Assembly: GCA_900404475.1 (NCBI GenBank)
Contig: OUQQ01000048.1
Location: 3,751-56,330 of the forward strand
Reading direction: 5' to 3'
DNA length: 52,580 nt
From: Spongospora subterranea
Lineage: Eukaryota > Endomyxa > Phytomyxea > Plasmodiophorida > Plasmodiophoridae
In this document: piece after piece, positions 12,001 to 22,400 of the stretch
Position numbering within the stretch: the first letter of the stretch is position 1
How the letters are laid out: every line of letters begins with the position of its first letter
The notes under the pieces: generated by a model
What the model was told of the DNA's origin: nothing
Databases searched by the model: none
Seen by the model: the letters and a program-made list of their open reading frames with translations, nothing else
Program-made: the position numbers and the translations under genes

Positions 12001-14254
12001 CTGCTGAACGCATGCTTGAGCTTAGCAATATGACATGTCTTGTAGGACAATACATGCAACAGAGTGCATCGCGAATGTCAGAATCTGTTCTGTCCTGTTA
12101 CCGCCGTGCAATATCGCACGATCCCAGTTCTGGGAAAGCTCATTTTCTGTGGGCCTCTTTCAGTGACATGCTTTTGCGCTCTGCGTTAAATGAGCCCGGT
12201 ATCCCCGATAAGACTCGTCGGGACCAGATTGTGCGTCTTGTTCCTGAAATCATACATAATTATGGTTCCGCTGTCATGTCAGGAGCCTCTTATGTCTACG
12301 AAACCTTGCCCAGAATCGTAACACTCTGGTGTGATCATGCTAATGTTCTCGCTCCAAATCCTGCTCCCAAAACTAATTCGAAAGCAGGACCCACTAAGAC
12401 CAGCGATGTGGAAGTATGGATGCAAGAATGGGCGTTGAAAGTTCCAGCTCATAATTGGTTCGTCGTCCTATCGCAATTAATTTCTCGGCTTCAAAACGAT
12501 AACAATGCGGTCTATTCTTTTCTCCGCTCGGTTATCATTCAAACTTTCATAGCACATCCGCGCCAATGCACATGGCTAGTCGCTACTGTGAATAACTTCA
12601 AAAGTGAACATCGCCGCGGCCGTATTACCGCTATACTCAGGGCAATTAGCTCAAGCTTATCTTCTAGCGCTCTTGAGGAACTTCACCATGCACAGAAAAT
12701 CCTAAGAATGCTAATCGAACTGTGCACCGCACCTGTTGCTTCGGACCTCAAAGTGATGCGCCTTCCCGCCGCGTTGCGACGTTATCTACGCCAGAACAAT
12801 CCTTGCCTCATCATCCCGCTTCAGTCAACGCTAACAGTCGCAATTCCGGAAAGGATGGACGAGTATTCAGGTACTTTAGCTATCAATACGACGGTTGCCC
12901 CTTTCAAGGACTCCCCTGTAATGCTTGCGAATATATCCGAAACTGTGTATGTCTTGTCCTCGAAAGAGCGCCCGCGGAAAGCCGAATTTATTGGTAATGA
13001 CGGAACCCGACATTGGTTTCTGTGCAAAATTGAAGGGGAGGGAGACATGAGAAAAAATTCAAGGATGATGGATGTTTGCGCGGTAGTCAACCGATTGCTG
13101 AAAACTTCACCAGATTGTGAGTTTGACGCTCCCACTTGGACATCGTTTTAACTGCTCAGTACAGCCCGTCAGCGGCGTTTGCGACTGAGAACCTTCGCCG
13201 TGCTTCCTCTTCGTGAAGATTGTGGCATTATTGAGGTTGTAGTCTCCTTATATTTTTCCTTGGCCTGCTGACAATCTTGAATAGTGGGTGCCGAACACGT
13301 CTTGCTTTCGCAACCTTTTGGAGTTCTACCAACGTGATAATGAGTTCAAGACTCGTGACGCTTTGAAGTATTATGGTGAAAACCATAAAAAGCCTGCGGC
13401 CCGGTATTCGTATCTAGTGGAGAAATTCCCACCAGCCATGCATCGATTCTTTCTTAATGCTTTTCCTGAACCTAAGTACGCCTTTTGCAACAGTGTTTCC
13501 TACTGATTTAGTTAGTTGACTCATTTGTCTAGTTGTTGGTACGAAAATCGGTTGATTTTTACGAGATCATGGGCATCGTGGTCAATGACAGGTCACATCG
13601 TTGGATTAGGTGATCGTCATGGCGAAAATATTCTCAGTATGGAATTGCCAGTTTACCTTTGAGTCCGGTTTGAGATCTTACATGCACCCGAATTAGTTGA
13701 TCAAAACAATGGTGAGGCTGTTCACGTCGATTTTGACTGTCTTTTCGATCGAGGTTTGTACCTCAAGGTGCCCGAGGTGGTGCCGTTTCGCCTGACTCCA
13801 AATTCGGTGGACGGAATGGGAATTACACGCGTATATATGACGTCGGTTGGAACCTTTCGAATATTAGGTGCTGACTCATGGCTAGGTCGAAGGTGTGTTT
13901 CGAGCATGTTGCCAGATTGTTCTCCGAGTTCTACGGGAAAATCGAGAAGTACTTCAAAACTGCCTAGAAACATTTGTCCATGATCCACTTGTTGAATGGA
14001 CTGCCATGGGTGCTTCACATTTTCAAGCACCAGGAGCGCACAAAGCCATGTCAAACATTGAGCGACGTTTAGCGGGGCGGATTGGTGATTCAACATTACC
14101 TGTTTCAGTCGAGGGCTACGTCGAGCACCTGATCCGAGAGGCACTTTCACCTGATAATCTAGGGCGCATGTTTGCAGGTATGATTTTCGTCATCCCGTTG
14201 TCAAAAAGTCATCGTGATGCTAAGGTTTACATAGGTTGGATGCCATGGATGTAA
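6018..14254 (+). CDS. ATR: ATR/Mec1-family checkpoint kinase
   Basis: A PI3K-related Ser/Thr kinase that senses RPA-coated single-stranded DNA with its ATRIP partner and signals replication stress. The first in-frame ATG is at 6018; an upstream stretch in the same frame has only a TTG. About 1,500 residues of helical repeat lead into a FAT region and then the kinase: [19 protein letters not shown] (lysine and glycine-rich segment), [19 protein letters not shown], catalytic loop [22 protein letters not shown] with the metal-binding Asp, and [16 protein letters not shown]. The FATC ends [17 protein letters not shown], as in ATR, with TAA at 14252. Introns include 6238-6305, 6932-6977, 8622-8658 (37 bases), 9901-9947 and 13117-13164; several more split the kinase, and the last exon carries only the final few codons. 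The total is about 2,560 residues, close to human ATR. Catalytic motifs are intact. Confidence 0.95.
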
Positions 14255-14316
14255 AAAAGTCTCAAGCAGGTATATATTTCAGATCGCACGTGAAACACAT
14301 AAATTATTTCCCATTT

Positions 14317-15501
14317 TCAATGTACTCTTCGGTTCGCCTGAGCTTTGGCATCACGATTCCGACGGCCTCGCGACCTGCGATCAATCGTTGCGTATGCACG
14401 TTTAACTCTGAACGTCTCTGCCCATTCCACCAGTGAAAGAGCGCGGTCGATTCCAGGAGACAGCAAGTCCACATTTTCGGCACTGATATTATTCAAATAG
14501 TATTGCAACTTTTTACTCGCCACTTTCTGCAGGTCCTCGTTTTTGAATTGTGAGACTAGATTCATGATCTGCAAGCCAAATGAGAATCAACTTGGTGGAA
14601 ACGATGCTTTTACAGTTCGCAATTCCGACCTCTTTTTCATTTGAAATCGGCTTGTTATTGAGAAATCCATCGATATCACGAGATCCAAGGGCCAAGCAGA
14701 ACCTGACAAACTGTTCATGGGTTAGTGAGCCAAGCGCGTCCAGTGTGTTGCTAAAAACGAGCTCGTGAATTTCGTCCTGAGATCGTATAAACGCATCAAA
14801 TAACCCCCGAATAGTAAGATTGACACCAAGGACAGTCAGGTCCTGGAATTGAAAATTTGTCAGATATATAAACCGGGAATTATAACCCAACCGACATTGT
14901 CCTCCGATGCAACTCCATCCACAATCTTATGATGAGGGTCGGCTAACAAAGCACAAAACGAATCGGAATCATGGCTAGCCTTTATCCAGGCAACATTTTC
15001 GTTATCTAGCGTTCTCTTGACGTTGCTCCATGCACCACCGTTGATGGCTCGTTGTCGTGTCATTCCAACCAAATCTTCCCTGATATAATCCCAGTTATGG
15101 GCTCGACCAACTTGTTGATTAGCGCTGAAGGCGTTGGAAGGAGATGTGCAATCAGTAGTTGGGATGAGGAGATTACCTGGTAATCTGCCTTCCGCCTTGG
15201 CATGAGAGACGGTACAAGTTAAACCTGCCCCTCGAGATGAATTGAGGTGTTTTTTCGGAATCCCATCAAACACAAAAACAGGTTCGATATTGTTTAGCTT
15301 AATCCATTTTGACCAGTCGCTAAATATCTCGCCGACCTTCTCTGGCCAATTCTTATAGATGTGGTGAACGTAAAGGTTGGCGTCTATGGCTAGTCGTTTC
15401 CCAGAGATCGATTCAAGTTTGATTCGACGCAGCGGAGCCTTTTCGAATGGCAGGTGAGACGAAATGAGGCGCAGAACATGAGTTAAATAGTTGAAACCCA
15501 T
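14317..15501 (-). CDS. Divergent FEN1/XPG-family nuclease
   Basis: Structure-specific 5' nuclease family (FEN1, EXO1, XPG, GEN1); the exact member is not identified. ATG 15501 gives MGFNYLTHVL, so the family's N-terminal Met-Gly is kept. Exon 1 holds the N domain (SGKRLAIDANLYVHHIY, first Asp; IEPVFVFDGIPKK, second Asp). The I domain reads WIKASHDSDSFCALL where FEN1 has APSEAEASCAAL, so both catalytic Glu are Asp. After a short intron, VASEDN joins DLTVLGVNLTIRGL, keeping the ED-x-D pair. A second intron joins SNEKE to IMNLVSQFKNEDLQ, and TGA lies at 14317. About 360 residues, FEN1-like in length, but the helix-two-turn-helix GIGPKRA motif is missing, and about 45 residues after GIPKKHL match nothing I know and may hide an unspliced intron. 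It converges on ATR with a 62-base gap. Confidence 0.75.
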
Positions 15502-15769
15502 TAATCGACAACCAGGGGTCGTCCCGACAGTAATCACTGCCAACTGTTCAAGCGATTGCCCTTTCGGATTAATTCCCTCAGATTGATTGTTCGTCTACAC
15601 ACAAGTCGCTCACGAAAAACCCAACTCAGTATACGCTCGACCAAGATGGTTGACAGTAGATGAATCTATTACTATAAGAAGCTTCACTACCGTAATCGGA
15701 GCTCATCTGAACTGTTGAAACAGCACGATTTAGATGACTGAGATGATCGGAATTTATAGCTGTTCAAAA

Positions 15770-17492
15770 TTAAGTCGATGACACAAGAGATAATACTTTC
15801 CCAATAGCAATTGTTTTCCCTTCATCGCGCAACGTTAAGCGGCCAAGTTGTGGACGCGTTGCAAAAGTCTGATAGCAATTGATGAGAAATGCCACTAAGA
15901 TAGAACACAAAGGCGTACCTCGATAACGATCGGGTATTCGACTGAAATAACACAGGTTACAATACTGTTTGACTTGACAAACACTGGGGGGCGCTTCCGC
16001 CTTCGTCCTTGTACATCAAATTCGTGCAATAATTTTACGATCTGGCATTCGACAATGACACTGTGAATATGAAGTACGGCTTGATATCCAGCAGTGATAA
16101 GCGGTTTGTGCTCGAGTAAATCCGTTACTTGCATTTGAACTTCAAACTCACTTGACACACTACATGGGCTTTTGACTGGACATAAAACCATACCAACACG
16201 AACGTCTTCTTCGTCAATGCCGCGGCATTTAACTAGAATGTTTTCACCAGGACGGCAATACTCGATCTCCTTCTCATCCGCTATAATGCTGAGCAGATCG
16301 ACTCGTGTTCCTCCAGGCATTAGACACAGCTTGGATTTCATGGTCAGTGTTCCCACTTCAAGCTTCCCCATAATAAATACGCTACCCATCTCTTTATAAC
16401 GACCAGACACGGGAATACGTACAGGCGCTTTGGGATCTCTCCCGGCTGCCGGAAGCGAGTCAATTAAGCTCACCAACGATAAACCTTCCTTCCACCATGG
16501 GCAAACTGATGATTTGACTGGTTCCATCAGATTAGCACCAGTTATTCCCGAGCACGGCAAAAACCAAAGAGATTTTTTTAACTGGAATCCACACCGTCTT
16601 AAGAACGGACTCAACTTTCCGACGATTTCATTATAACGCTCTTCAGACCACTTGACAGACGGTTCATCCATCTTATTGATCACCACAATAAGCTTTTCGA
16701 CCCCAAGCGTTTTGGCAAGAAGAGCATGCTCGCGTGTTTGACCACCGCGATCAAACCCAGTTTCAAATTCGCCCTTTCGAGCGGATATGACAAGAACCCC
16801 GATATCGGCCTGAGCGGTTCCCATAATCATATTCGGTACTAATGTCTTGTGTCCGGGAGTATCCAGGATTGTATATCTTTTGGAAGCAGTCTCAAACGAA
16901 GCTTTACCCATCTCGGTTGTAATTCCTTTAACTCGTTCTTCTTCATTGGTGTCCATAACATATGCAAGAAACCAAGATTCCCGGTTCTTCTCTGAAACAT
17001 TACAAAAATAAATTGGATGGATGCATAAAAAATAACCGATAAAGAACCTTTGGCCTCTCGTTCGTATTTCTGAACTGTGCGTTGATCAACCTGTCCTGTT
17101 AAGACCAAAAGATTTCCCGAAATAGTTGACTTGCCAGCATCAACATGACCAATGAAAACAACATTGATATTCTCGCGGTTATCGTGATATAGAGAAGGAT
17201 CCACCTCAACATCTTCCTCCTCCTCCTCCTCCTCCTCCTCAGCGGCAACCGGCTCAGGGGCCGTGTGTTTCCCTGCGTGATTAGGGGCTGCTTCCTGGAC
17301 CGGCTCGCTACTGGCTACCATTTGAACCTTGGCCACTTCAACGGCCTGTTTGTCGAACGACACGGCAGCCAAGCTCTCCATAATGGCATCGTCCTCATCA
17401 TCCCAGGATTCCCCTACCTGGACCGCTGGCACGAATGCAGAAGCCCCGAACCGAGGCACAAATTCGGACGCATTCGGATCGAATCCAGCCAT
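15770..17492 (-). CDS. SUP35: Translation termination factor eRF3 (Sup35/GSPT)
   Basis: GTPase partner of eRF1 in stop-codon reading and polypeptide release. ATG 17492 begins [20 protein letters not shown], which looks like two overlapping PAM2 motifs for binding poly(A)-binding protein, as in vertebrate eRF3. An acidic run (encoded by the TCC repeat on the + strand) precedes the GTPase: [19 protein letters not shown] (G1), [15 protein letters not shown] (G3), VVINKMDEP (G4), [11 protein letters not shown] (G5). The two C-terminal beta-barrels follow ([38 protein letters not shown]). An intron after YEREAK resumes [19 protein letters not shown], and a last intron precedes [23 protein letters not shown] is at 15770. 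The N-terminal extension is short (about 115 residues) and not Gln/Asn-rich, so there is no yeast-like prion domain. Confidence 0.96.
17215..17240. repeat. TCC trinucleotide repeat within the eRF3 coding sequence
   Basis: An uninterrupted TCC run on the + strand of about 26 bases encodes a poly-Glu tract in the N-terminal extension of eRF3, just before the GTPase domain. It is a likely length-variable microsatellite. Confidence 0.85.
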
Positions 17493-17549
17493 TATTTGCA
17501 ATCAATATTGAACAATGAACAGTGGTTCGGTGTCGCGATAAAAATGTGA

Positions 17550-17559
17550 GTACAGTACA
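17550..17559. promoter_or_regulatory. TGTACTGTAC motif upstream of eRF3
   Basis: GTACAGTACA on the + strand reads TGTACTGTAC on the coding strand, about 58 bases upstream of the eRF3 ATG. The same ten bases occur upstream of INCENP (37447) and CHCHD2 (47377). The near-palindrome suggests a dimeric factor site, but this is inferred from recurrence only. Confidence 0.3.
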
Positions 17560-17841
17560 GTTGTATCGTTGATAGCGAGCTCCGTACGGCATGTTGACCA
17601 TGAATCATAAGACTTGGGGTCAGTCGTGGGTCCTCCTCTCCTTGACTCCGTTTGGTAACGAGTACAGTTTCGAGACCTGACTGGGAAGGAGGACAATCAT
17701 ATCAGGTCCCCCCGTCTCATCATGGGCTTAATGGGCGAATCCCCCACTCATATTGACCTAACGTTTCTCAGTCGTCATTATCGAAACACTGTGTTACTAC
17801 TGTGTTGATGGGTCACGTATCGTATCGGCGTCATTGACCAG

Positions 17842-18084
17842 TTAATGTTTCTTGATACAATCCATTATATCGCTATCGTCTATTGACGCTCCAGTTTTTT
17901 TGACGATTTCGAATGTGAAAATGACGCCCCATGTTTCGATGATTGCTGCCATGTCTGAGCAGAAACGTTCCCGATAGCACGTTAAAATCGGTGTCTGGAT
18001 TTGGTTGACGAACTGTCGTGCGCTTTCCATCAACTCTGATTTTCGCGGCGGGACGGTGGGTTCCTGAAGCTTAATGTTGTCAGC
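17842..18084 (-). CDS. Terminal exon of an unrecognised gene; intact arm of an inverted duplication
   Basis: An open exon follows a likely acceptor (TTTTAG, exon from 18084): ADNIKLQEPTVPPRKSEL, then MESARQFVNQIQTPILTC, RFCSDMAAIIETWGVIFTFE, ending SDIMDCIKKH with TAA at 17842. No family was recognised. Bases 17883-18055 are a close inverted copy of 18533-18706, where the same frame carries a stop. Upstream exons on this strand could not be found, so this may be a stranded 3' end created by the duplication rather than a whole gene. Confidence 0.4.
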   Translation of the reverse strand, partial: ADNIKLQEPTVPPRKSELMESARQFVNQIQTPILTCYRERFCSDMAAIIETWGVIFTFEIVKKTGASIDDSDIMDCIKKH

Positions 18085-18706
18085 CTAAAATTTGGTGGCG
18101 ACCTCGATTCGACAAGGTGCACGGCACAAGACGATGAAGAATGCTCAGCTCTACTACTGGGATTCGGCAGACCTGTTGGCGCACGTTAAAAGAACAGGAA
18201 GTCACGTGCTGTCTTTAGCGCCAACATGGCACGCCTGCACGTCGATTGCAGTCGAGGGTAGCGTCGGTTAAGGTTGCAATCTTTGCCAGTCCTGGCCTCG
18301 TCGTATGTGTCGGATGTCCTGTGAGTAGAAATCAGGTCTACTGCCTTGTTTCAACGTATTCTCAACAGAAGCGCTTTTGAAGAAACACAGACGTTATTGG
18401 CCAGCCAGGCACCTGCTCTCCTTGAAAAGATTAATTCATTGGTTTCAGAGATTGTATTCCAGAGGCTGGAGCATCGCTCGGAATGCGATGTCGTCGCGCC
18501 ATCGGTTCAAACAAGGCCTCCAACAAATGCGTCGTCCCGCCGCGAAAATCAGAATTGAGGGAAAGCGCACGACAGTTCGTCAACCAAATTCAGACACCGA
18601 TTTTAACGTGCTAGAGGGAACATTTCTGCTCCGACATGGCAGCATTCATCGAAAAATGGGGCGCCACCATTTCACATTGTAAATTCTCAAAAAACTGCAG
18701 CGTCAA
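17883..18706. repeat. Inverted duplication, arms 17883-18055 and 18533-18706
   Basis: The two arms, about 173 bases each and about 477 bases apart, are reverse complements with scattered mismatches. A shared landmark is CGTCCCGCCGCGAAAATCAG, read from 18533 on + and from 18055 on -. Identity looks high (roughly nine in ten bases by eye). The arms contain coding-like sequence, so this is a local inverted gene duplication rather than a transposon terminal repeat. Confidence 0.75.
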
Positions 18707-18740
18707 AAAACCATGCAATATCTAAATATGGCCATTTGAT
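18134..18740 (+). pseudogene. Broken copy of the gene duplicated in inverse orientation
   Basis: ATG 18134 opens MKNAQLYYWDSADLLAHVKR, SHVLSLAPTWHACTSIAVEG and, in another frame, VAIFASPGLVVCVGCP. After a plausible intron comes SAFEETQTLLASQAPALLEK, then INSLVSEIVFQRLEHRSE. Bases 18533-18706 match the minus-strand exon at 17883-18055 almost base for base, but in that exon's frame TGC-TAT-CGG has become TGC-TAG-AGG, so PILTC is followed by a stop, and the end diverges. This copy holds the apparent 5' part while the other keeps the intact 3' part. An unseen splice could rescue it. The function is unknown. Confidence 0.45.
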
Positions 18741-19450
18741 TTTGTAGATCTATGTCGCGATCAAAAGATCTTCTTGTGTTCTGGACAATATCACTCGTCG
18801 ATAGATCGTACCGTCCTCACGGTAGGGCTCAGTCTTCACTCTTCACAGCATAAAGGTTAATATGGCGTTTGAGCATTTTTGACGTTGGAGCCTAGCACCC
18901 GGTCAACATTATGATTATCAGAGCAATAGAAGAAGGTCCTTCATTTTCCTTTCGCACTGATTCAGAACTGGTCAAGATTGCGCCAGGTCGATCACCTGAC
19001 GCCACGCCGGCTTGTTGCCTTGGGAGTTTTTGGTGCTTGGTTCCTTCAATAAATCAGTGCGAAAGGGAAATGAAGAACATTTGCCTCACCATTCTCGGCT
19101 GCCGAGCGTACAATGTACCCAGGTTTATATGCCCTATGGGCACAGATGTTATTGGCGAACTGAATTTTGAAAATATAAATCGGCTTCGCTTTTTGGGCCT
19201 TCTTCTCGAAGGGTCTTGAAGCATGCAGCTAGCGCAAACGTGGCATTTAACCTCGACCCTTTCAAACTGATGAATGATACCTTTGAATGAAATTACGTCT
19301 ATAATTTATCAATATTCAAGGACCCTACTCTAGGACGTTTTCTGGAATCTGTTAGCCAAAGCCCTGTCGTTTATTGGATTTGTTGATATATGATTTATTA
19401 GTTTTATGATGAATAATCCAATATCTATATGCTAAATGATGCCATATGGT
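18741..19450. other. Gene-poor gap holding a hairpin-forming inverted repeat
   Basis: No gene is supported between the broken copy and the stop codon of the giant cyclase gene. A short open frame at 18911-19219 is explained by the inverted repeat at 18936-19078. The AT-rich 300 bases before 19451 are probably the 3' flank of the giant gene. Confidence 0.4.
18936..19078. repeat. Inverted repeat with 27-base arms and about 89-base loop
   Basis: The left arm 18936-18962 contains CCTTTCGCACTGATT. The right arm 19052-19078 contains AATCAGTGCGAAAGG and is its reverse complement with about two mismatches over 27 bases. The loop is GC-richer than the flanks. It could be a small foldback element or a structured RNA; no target-site duplication or Pol III box was recognised. 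Confidence 0.65.
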
Positions 19451-22400
19451 TTATGAGTCCATCTCAGAACTATCGATCCTGAGATTGCGAACAGTTCGAG
19501 CTGTTGGTTCCTCTATAAAACTCTCGCGATTCTGACGTGTCGACAGCACACTACCTCTCTTGATGAACGCACCGGCGACCGCCTCGCTCACCACATCCGA
19601 CATGATCCGCTCCCGTCGAGCGTTGCTCTTGGCGAACAGATCCGTTAGCGGTAATCGCTGGAGGGCGTCGTCGACCAGATTGAGGTAGTGCTGGTTGCGA
19701 GCCGTGCTGAAATATTGTCTGGCGCCGATCAGCATATCATGATCGCGATGGTCTCTAAACCCATTATTGCTTCCTATCAGGAGACGGGCTCTGGCTTCGA
19801 AGAACCTCAGATCCGACACCTCCAATGCAGTCAACGCCTTCACGAACAGACCTATGGAGGTCGTGCCAGATCCGATCGATCGCCCATCGATCAGCTCGAG
19901 ACATCCTCCATAGAGATCAGCGAGTCCTTTGGCGTACGAATACCGGCTGGCGAACTCCCGTAATCGCTTCACGACAAGTGCTAGATGACGTCTGGCCTCG
20001 GCTGTGTCGATCTCTTTCGTCTCCGTCTTCGTGATGACGTTGTTCGGTCGTTGTTTCGATTTGGGGCTGCTGATTGGCGACGATGGCATATTCGGCCTGT
20101 TGACAATAACGATCATGAGCGGGATTAGCGTTCCGAACATGTGTTCTGGATCATTACCGGTCCTGAGCCGTTGGATCATCAATCAGAATTTGAACCAGAT
20201 ATTCCGCCATGAGAACGTGCTGATACACATCGTCCCATCTGGCCACGAACGTCTCTGATGCGTAATCGAGGAACAATGTGCCAAACCACGCCGACGCTTT
20301 CGATATCTGGCCCATCCGCAGATAGACCAGACACAATATCGCCTGGCCCATGATCGATAGCTCGGTCTCCTGACGATTATCGCCAAGCAACAACGTGATG
20401 CAGTTATCCAGGTTATTTCTCAGCAACGCGATCAGCGCGCTCAACGACGAGCAGCGTCGGGCTAACGGTTCGCCACCGTATTGGGCTGAACCCTTCTCCA
20501 GCATCTCGATCGTGTAGATCGCCACGTGCAGGTCCTCTTGTAATATCGCTAACAGGACCTAGGAACAGCGATCCCGCTCAGACGAATGGCGATCGACGGG
20601 CGTTGAGTGATTGTTCCCCATTGTGACCGACCTGAGTTAACAGTACGCGACGCCACAGCATTGGATTATCGATCATCAGCTTGTTGACATTGCACGATTT
20701 CAGCTTGGGTTCAGCCATGGCGAAATTTCCTCGCGTTATATCCATGATCGCTGTCTGCAATGTGATCACATCGCATTGCTTGACGCCCTCGATCGCCGAC
20801 GACGCCATGTCCGTCCACCCATGCCACAAGTACAGGTCGCTGATCGTGGCGCTGGCGTTGGCGATCAACAGCGGATCGCCCGTTTTATAGGCCCAATTCA
20901 CCGCCTTGATGGCTGCATCGAACCCCTGATTGGCCGACATGATCATGATGCAGGAATGGGCGAATGCGATATATGCTCGGGCGGCCAAATGAGCGCTGGA
21001 TGAGCTATCGACTCCCACCGAATGAGATAGATTATTGGGTAATTGTCGCCCGTGATCAGGGACGATCCTGTTATCGGATCGGCCCTTCTCGTCCCACGTC
21101 TTGAACACCTTCCTGATCCAGTGCCGCGCTTTGGCCACCGATCGGGGCAGTTTCTGCTTGATCGGGATGGGGTATTGCGATTGGGTTAGGACAGCGGTCA
21201 ACGACTCGATCGCCGACTGATATTCTTCACAGATGATGAAGGCCTCGGCCAACTCCATATGGATCTTCTCAAACTGGAACGTGTTGTCAACCGATGGCGG
21301 TACACTGGGTCGTCGTCGCGACAACACCGTCCACGACGCCACCGCCCCTTTATAGTACGTGATCGCCTAATTGTTCATCAACCGGTTAATCCCCATCATT
21401 GTTCCCATTTTCGCCAATTGCCGTCTTTACCTTGCGAATGTTTCTGGATTTTAGGAACTGTCGGGCGACTTTCACCTGATACGCGATACTTTTATCGTAA
21501 TTACGCGCCATTCGCCAATGATGTGCCAGAAGTTCGTTATCGTGGACCTTCCGCTCTTCCAGCACGTCGGCGACCAGGCCATGGATCTTGCGCTTCTTCT
21601 CGATCTCGAAGCCCGAGTACATTCGGGTGTGGGCGATATCCGATGTGAACATGAACCACCGCCCTTCCCATGAACCTGTTCATCGGAGCGGATCAGACGA
21701 CGATCCCCGTTCCGATGGTTTCACGATCGGACACCCACAATCGGAACTGGGCACTTCGCAAAGGAGCTGGGTGTGTTTGACGAACACGTCGATATACGAC
21801 TCGATCTGTTCGGCGGTCGATGGGATGTTGCCGTTATCGTTCTGAGCCCGCGCGCGATTCAGACCGATATGGTATAACGAGGGGAAAAACGGGAGCGATA
21901 ATATTACGTTGGGATCCTGTTTGATCAACGATAATACAGCTAACAGGACCGAGTACTCGAATTTGACGCCGCAAACACTACAAATCGCCAGAACCGATGA
22001 TTGAGCTGATGTTAATTCGTTCGCCATTATTCGATCGATACGATCATTCCTGTTGATTCGATGGTCAATCGGGGAATTCACCAACGACTCAGGTCGTCTT
22101 ACGAGTCGCGGGTGTTGCTCTCGAGAACGCGCCGGCTAAGGCGACACAACCGGCTGGCACAATGGGCGACCGACGATAGCTTCCCTGGTTGGCCTGAGCC
22201 CAATTTCCCCACGAACGCGACGTATTCGGGCGTGGGTTTGGCGCCGGCCAACGATAACGACGCCAACAGGACCGAGTCGTCCGGCGACAGCAACGGGATC
22301 GCGACCGATTCGTGTTGAGATCGGCTGGCGAAGATCTCCATCTTGTCGTGCGACGAGTCCGATTCCGACATGATCAGGACCGTTGACGGAATATGGACCA

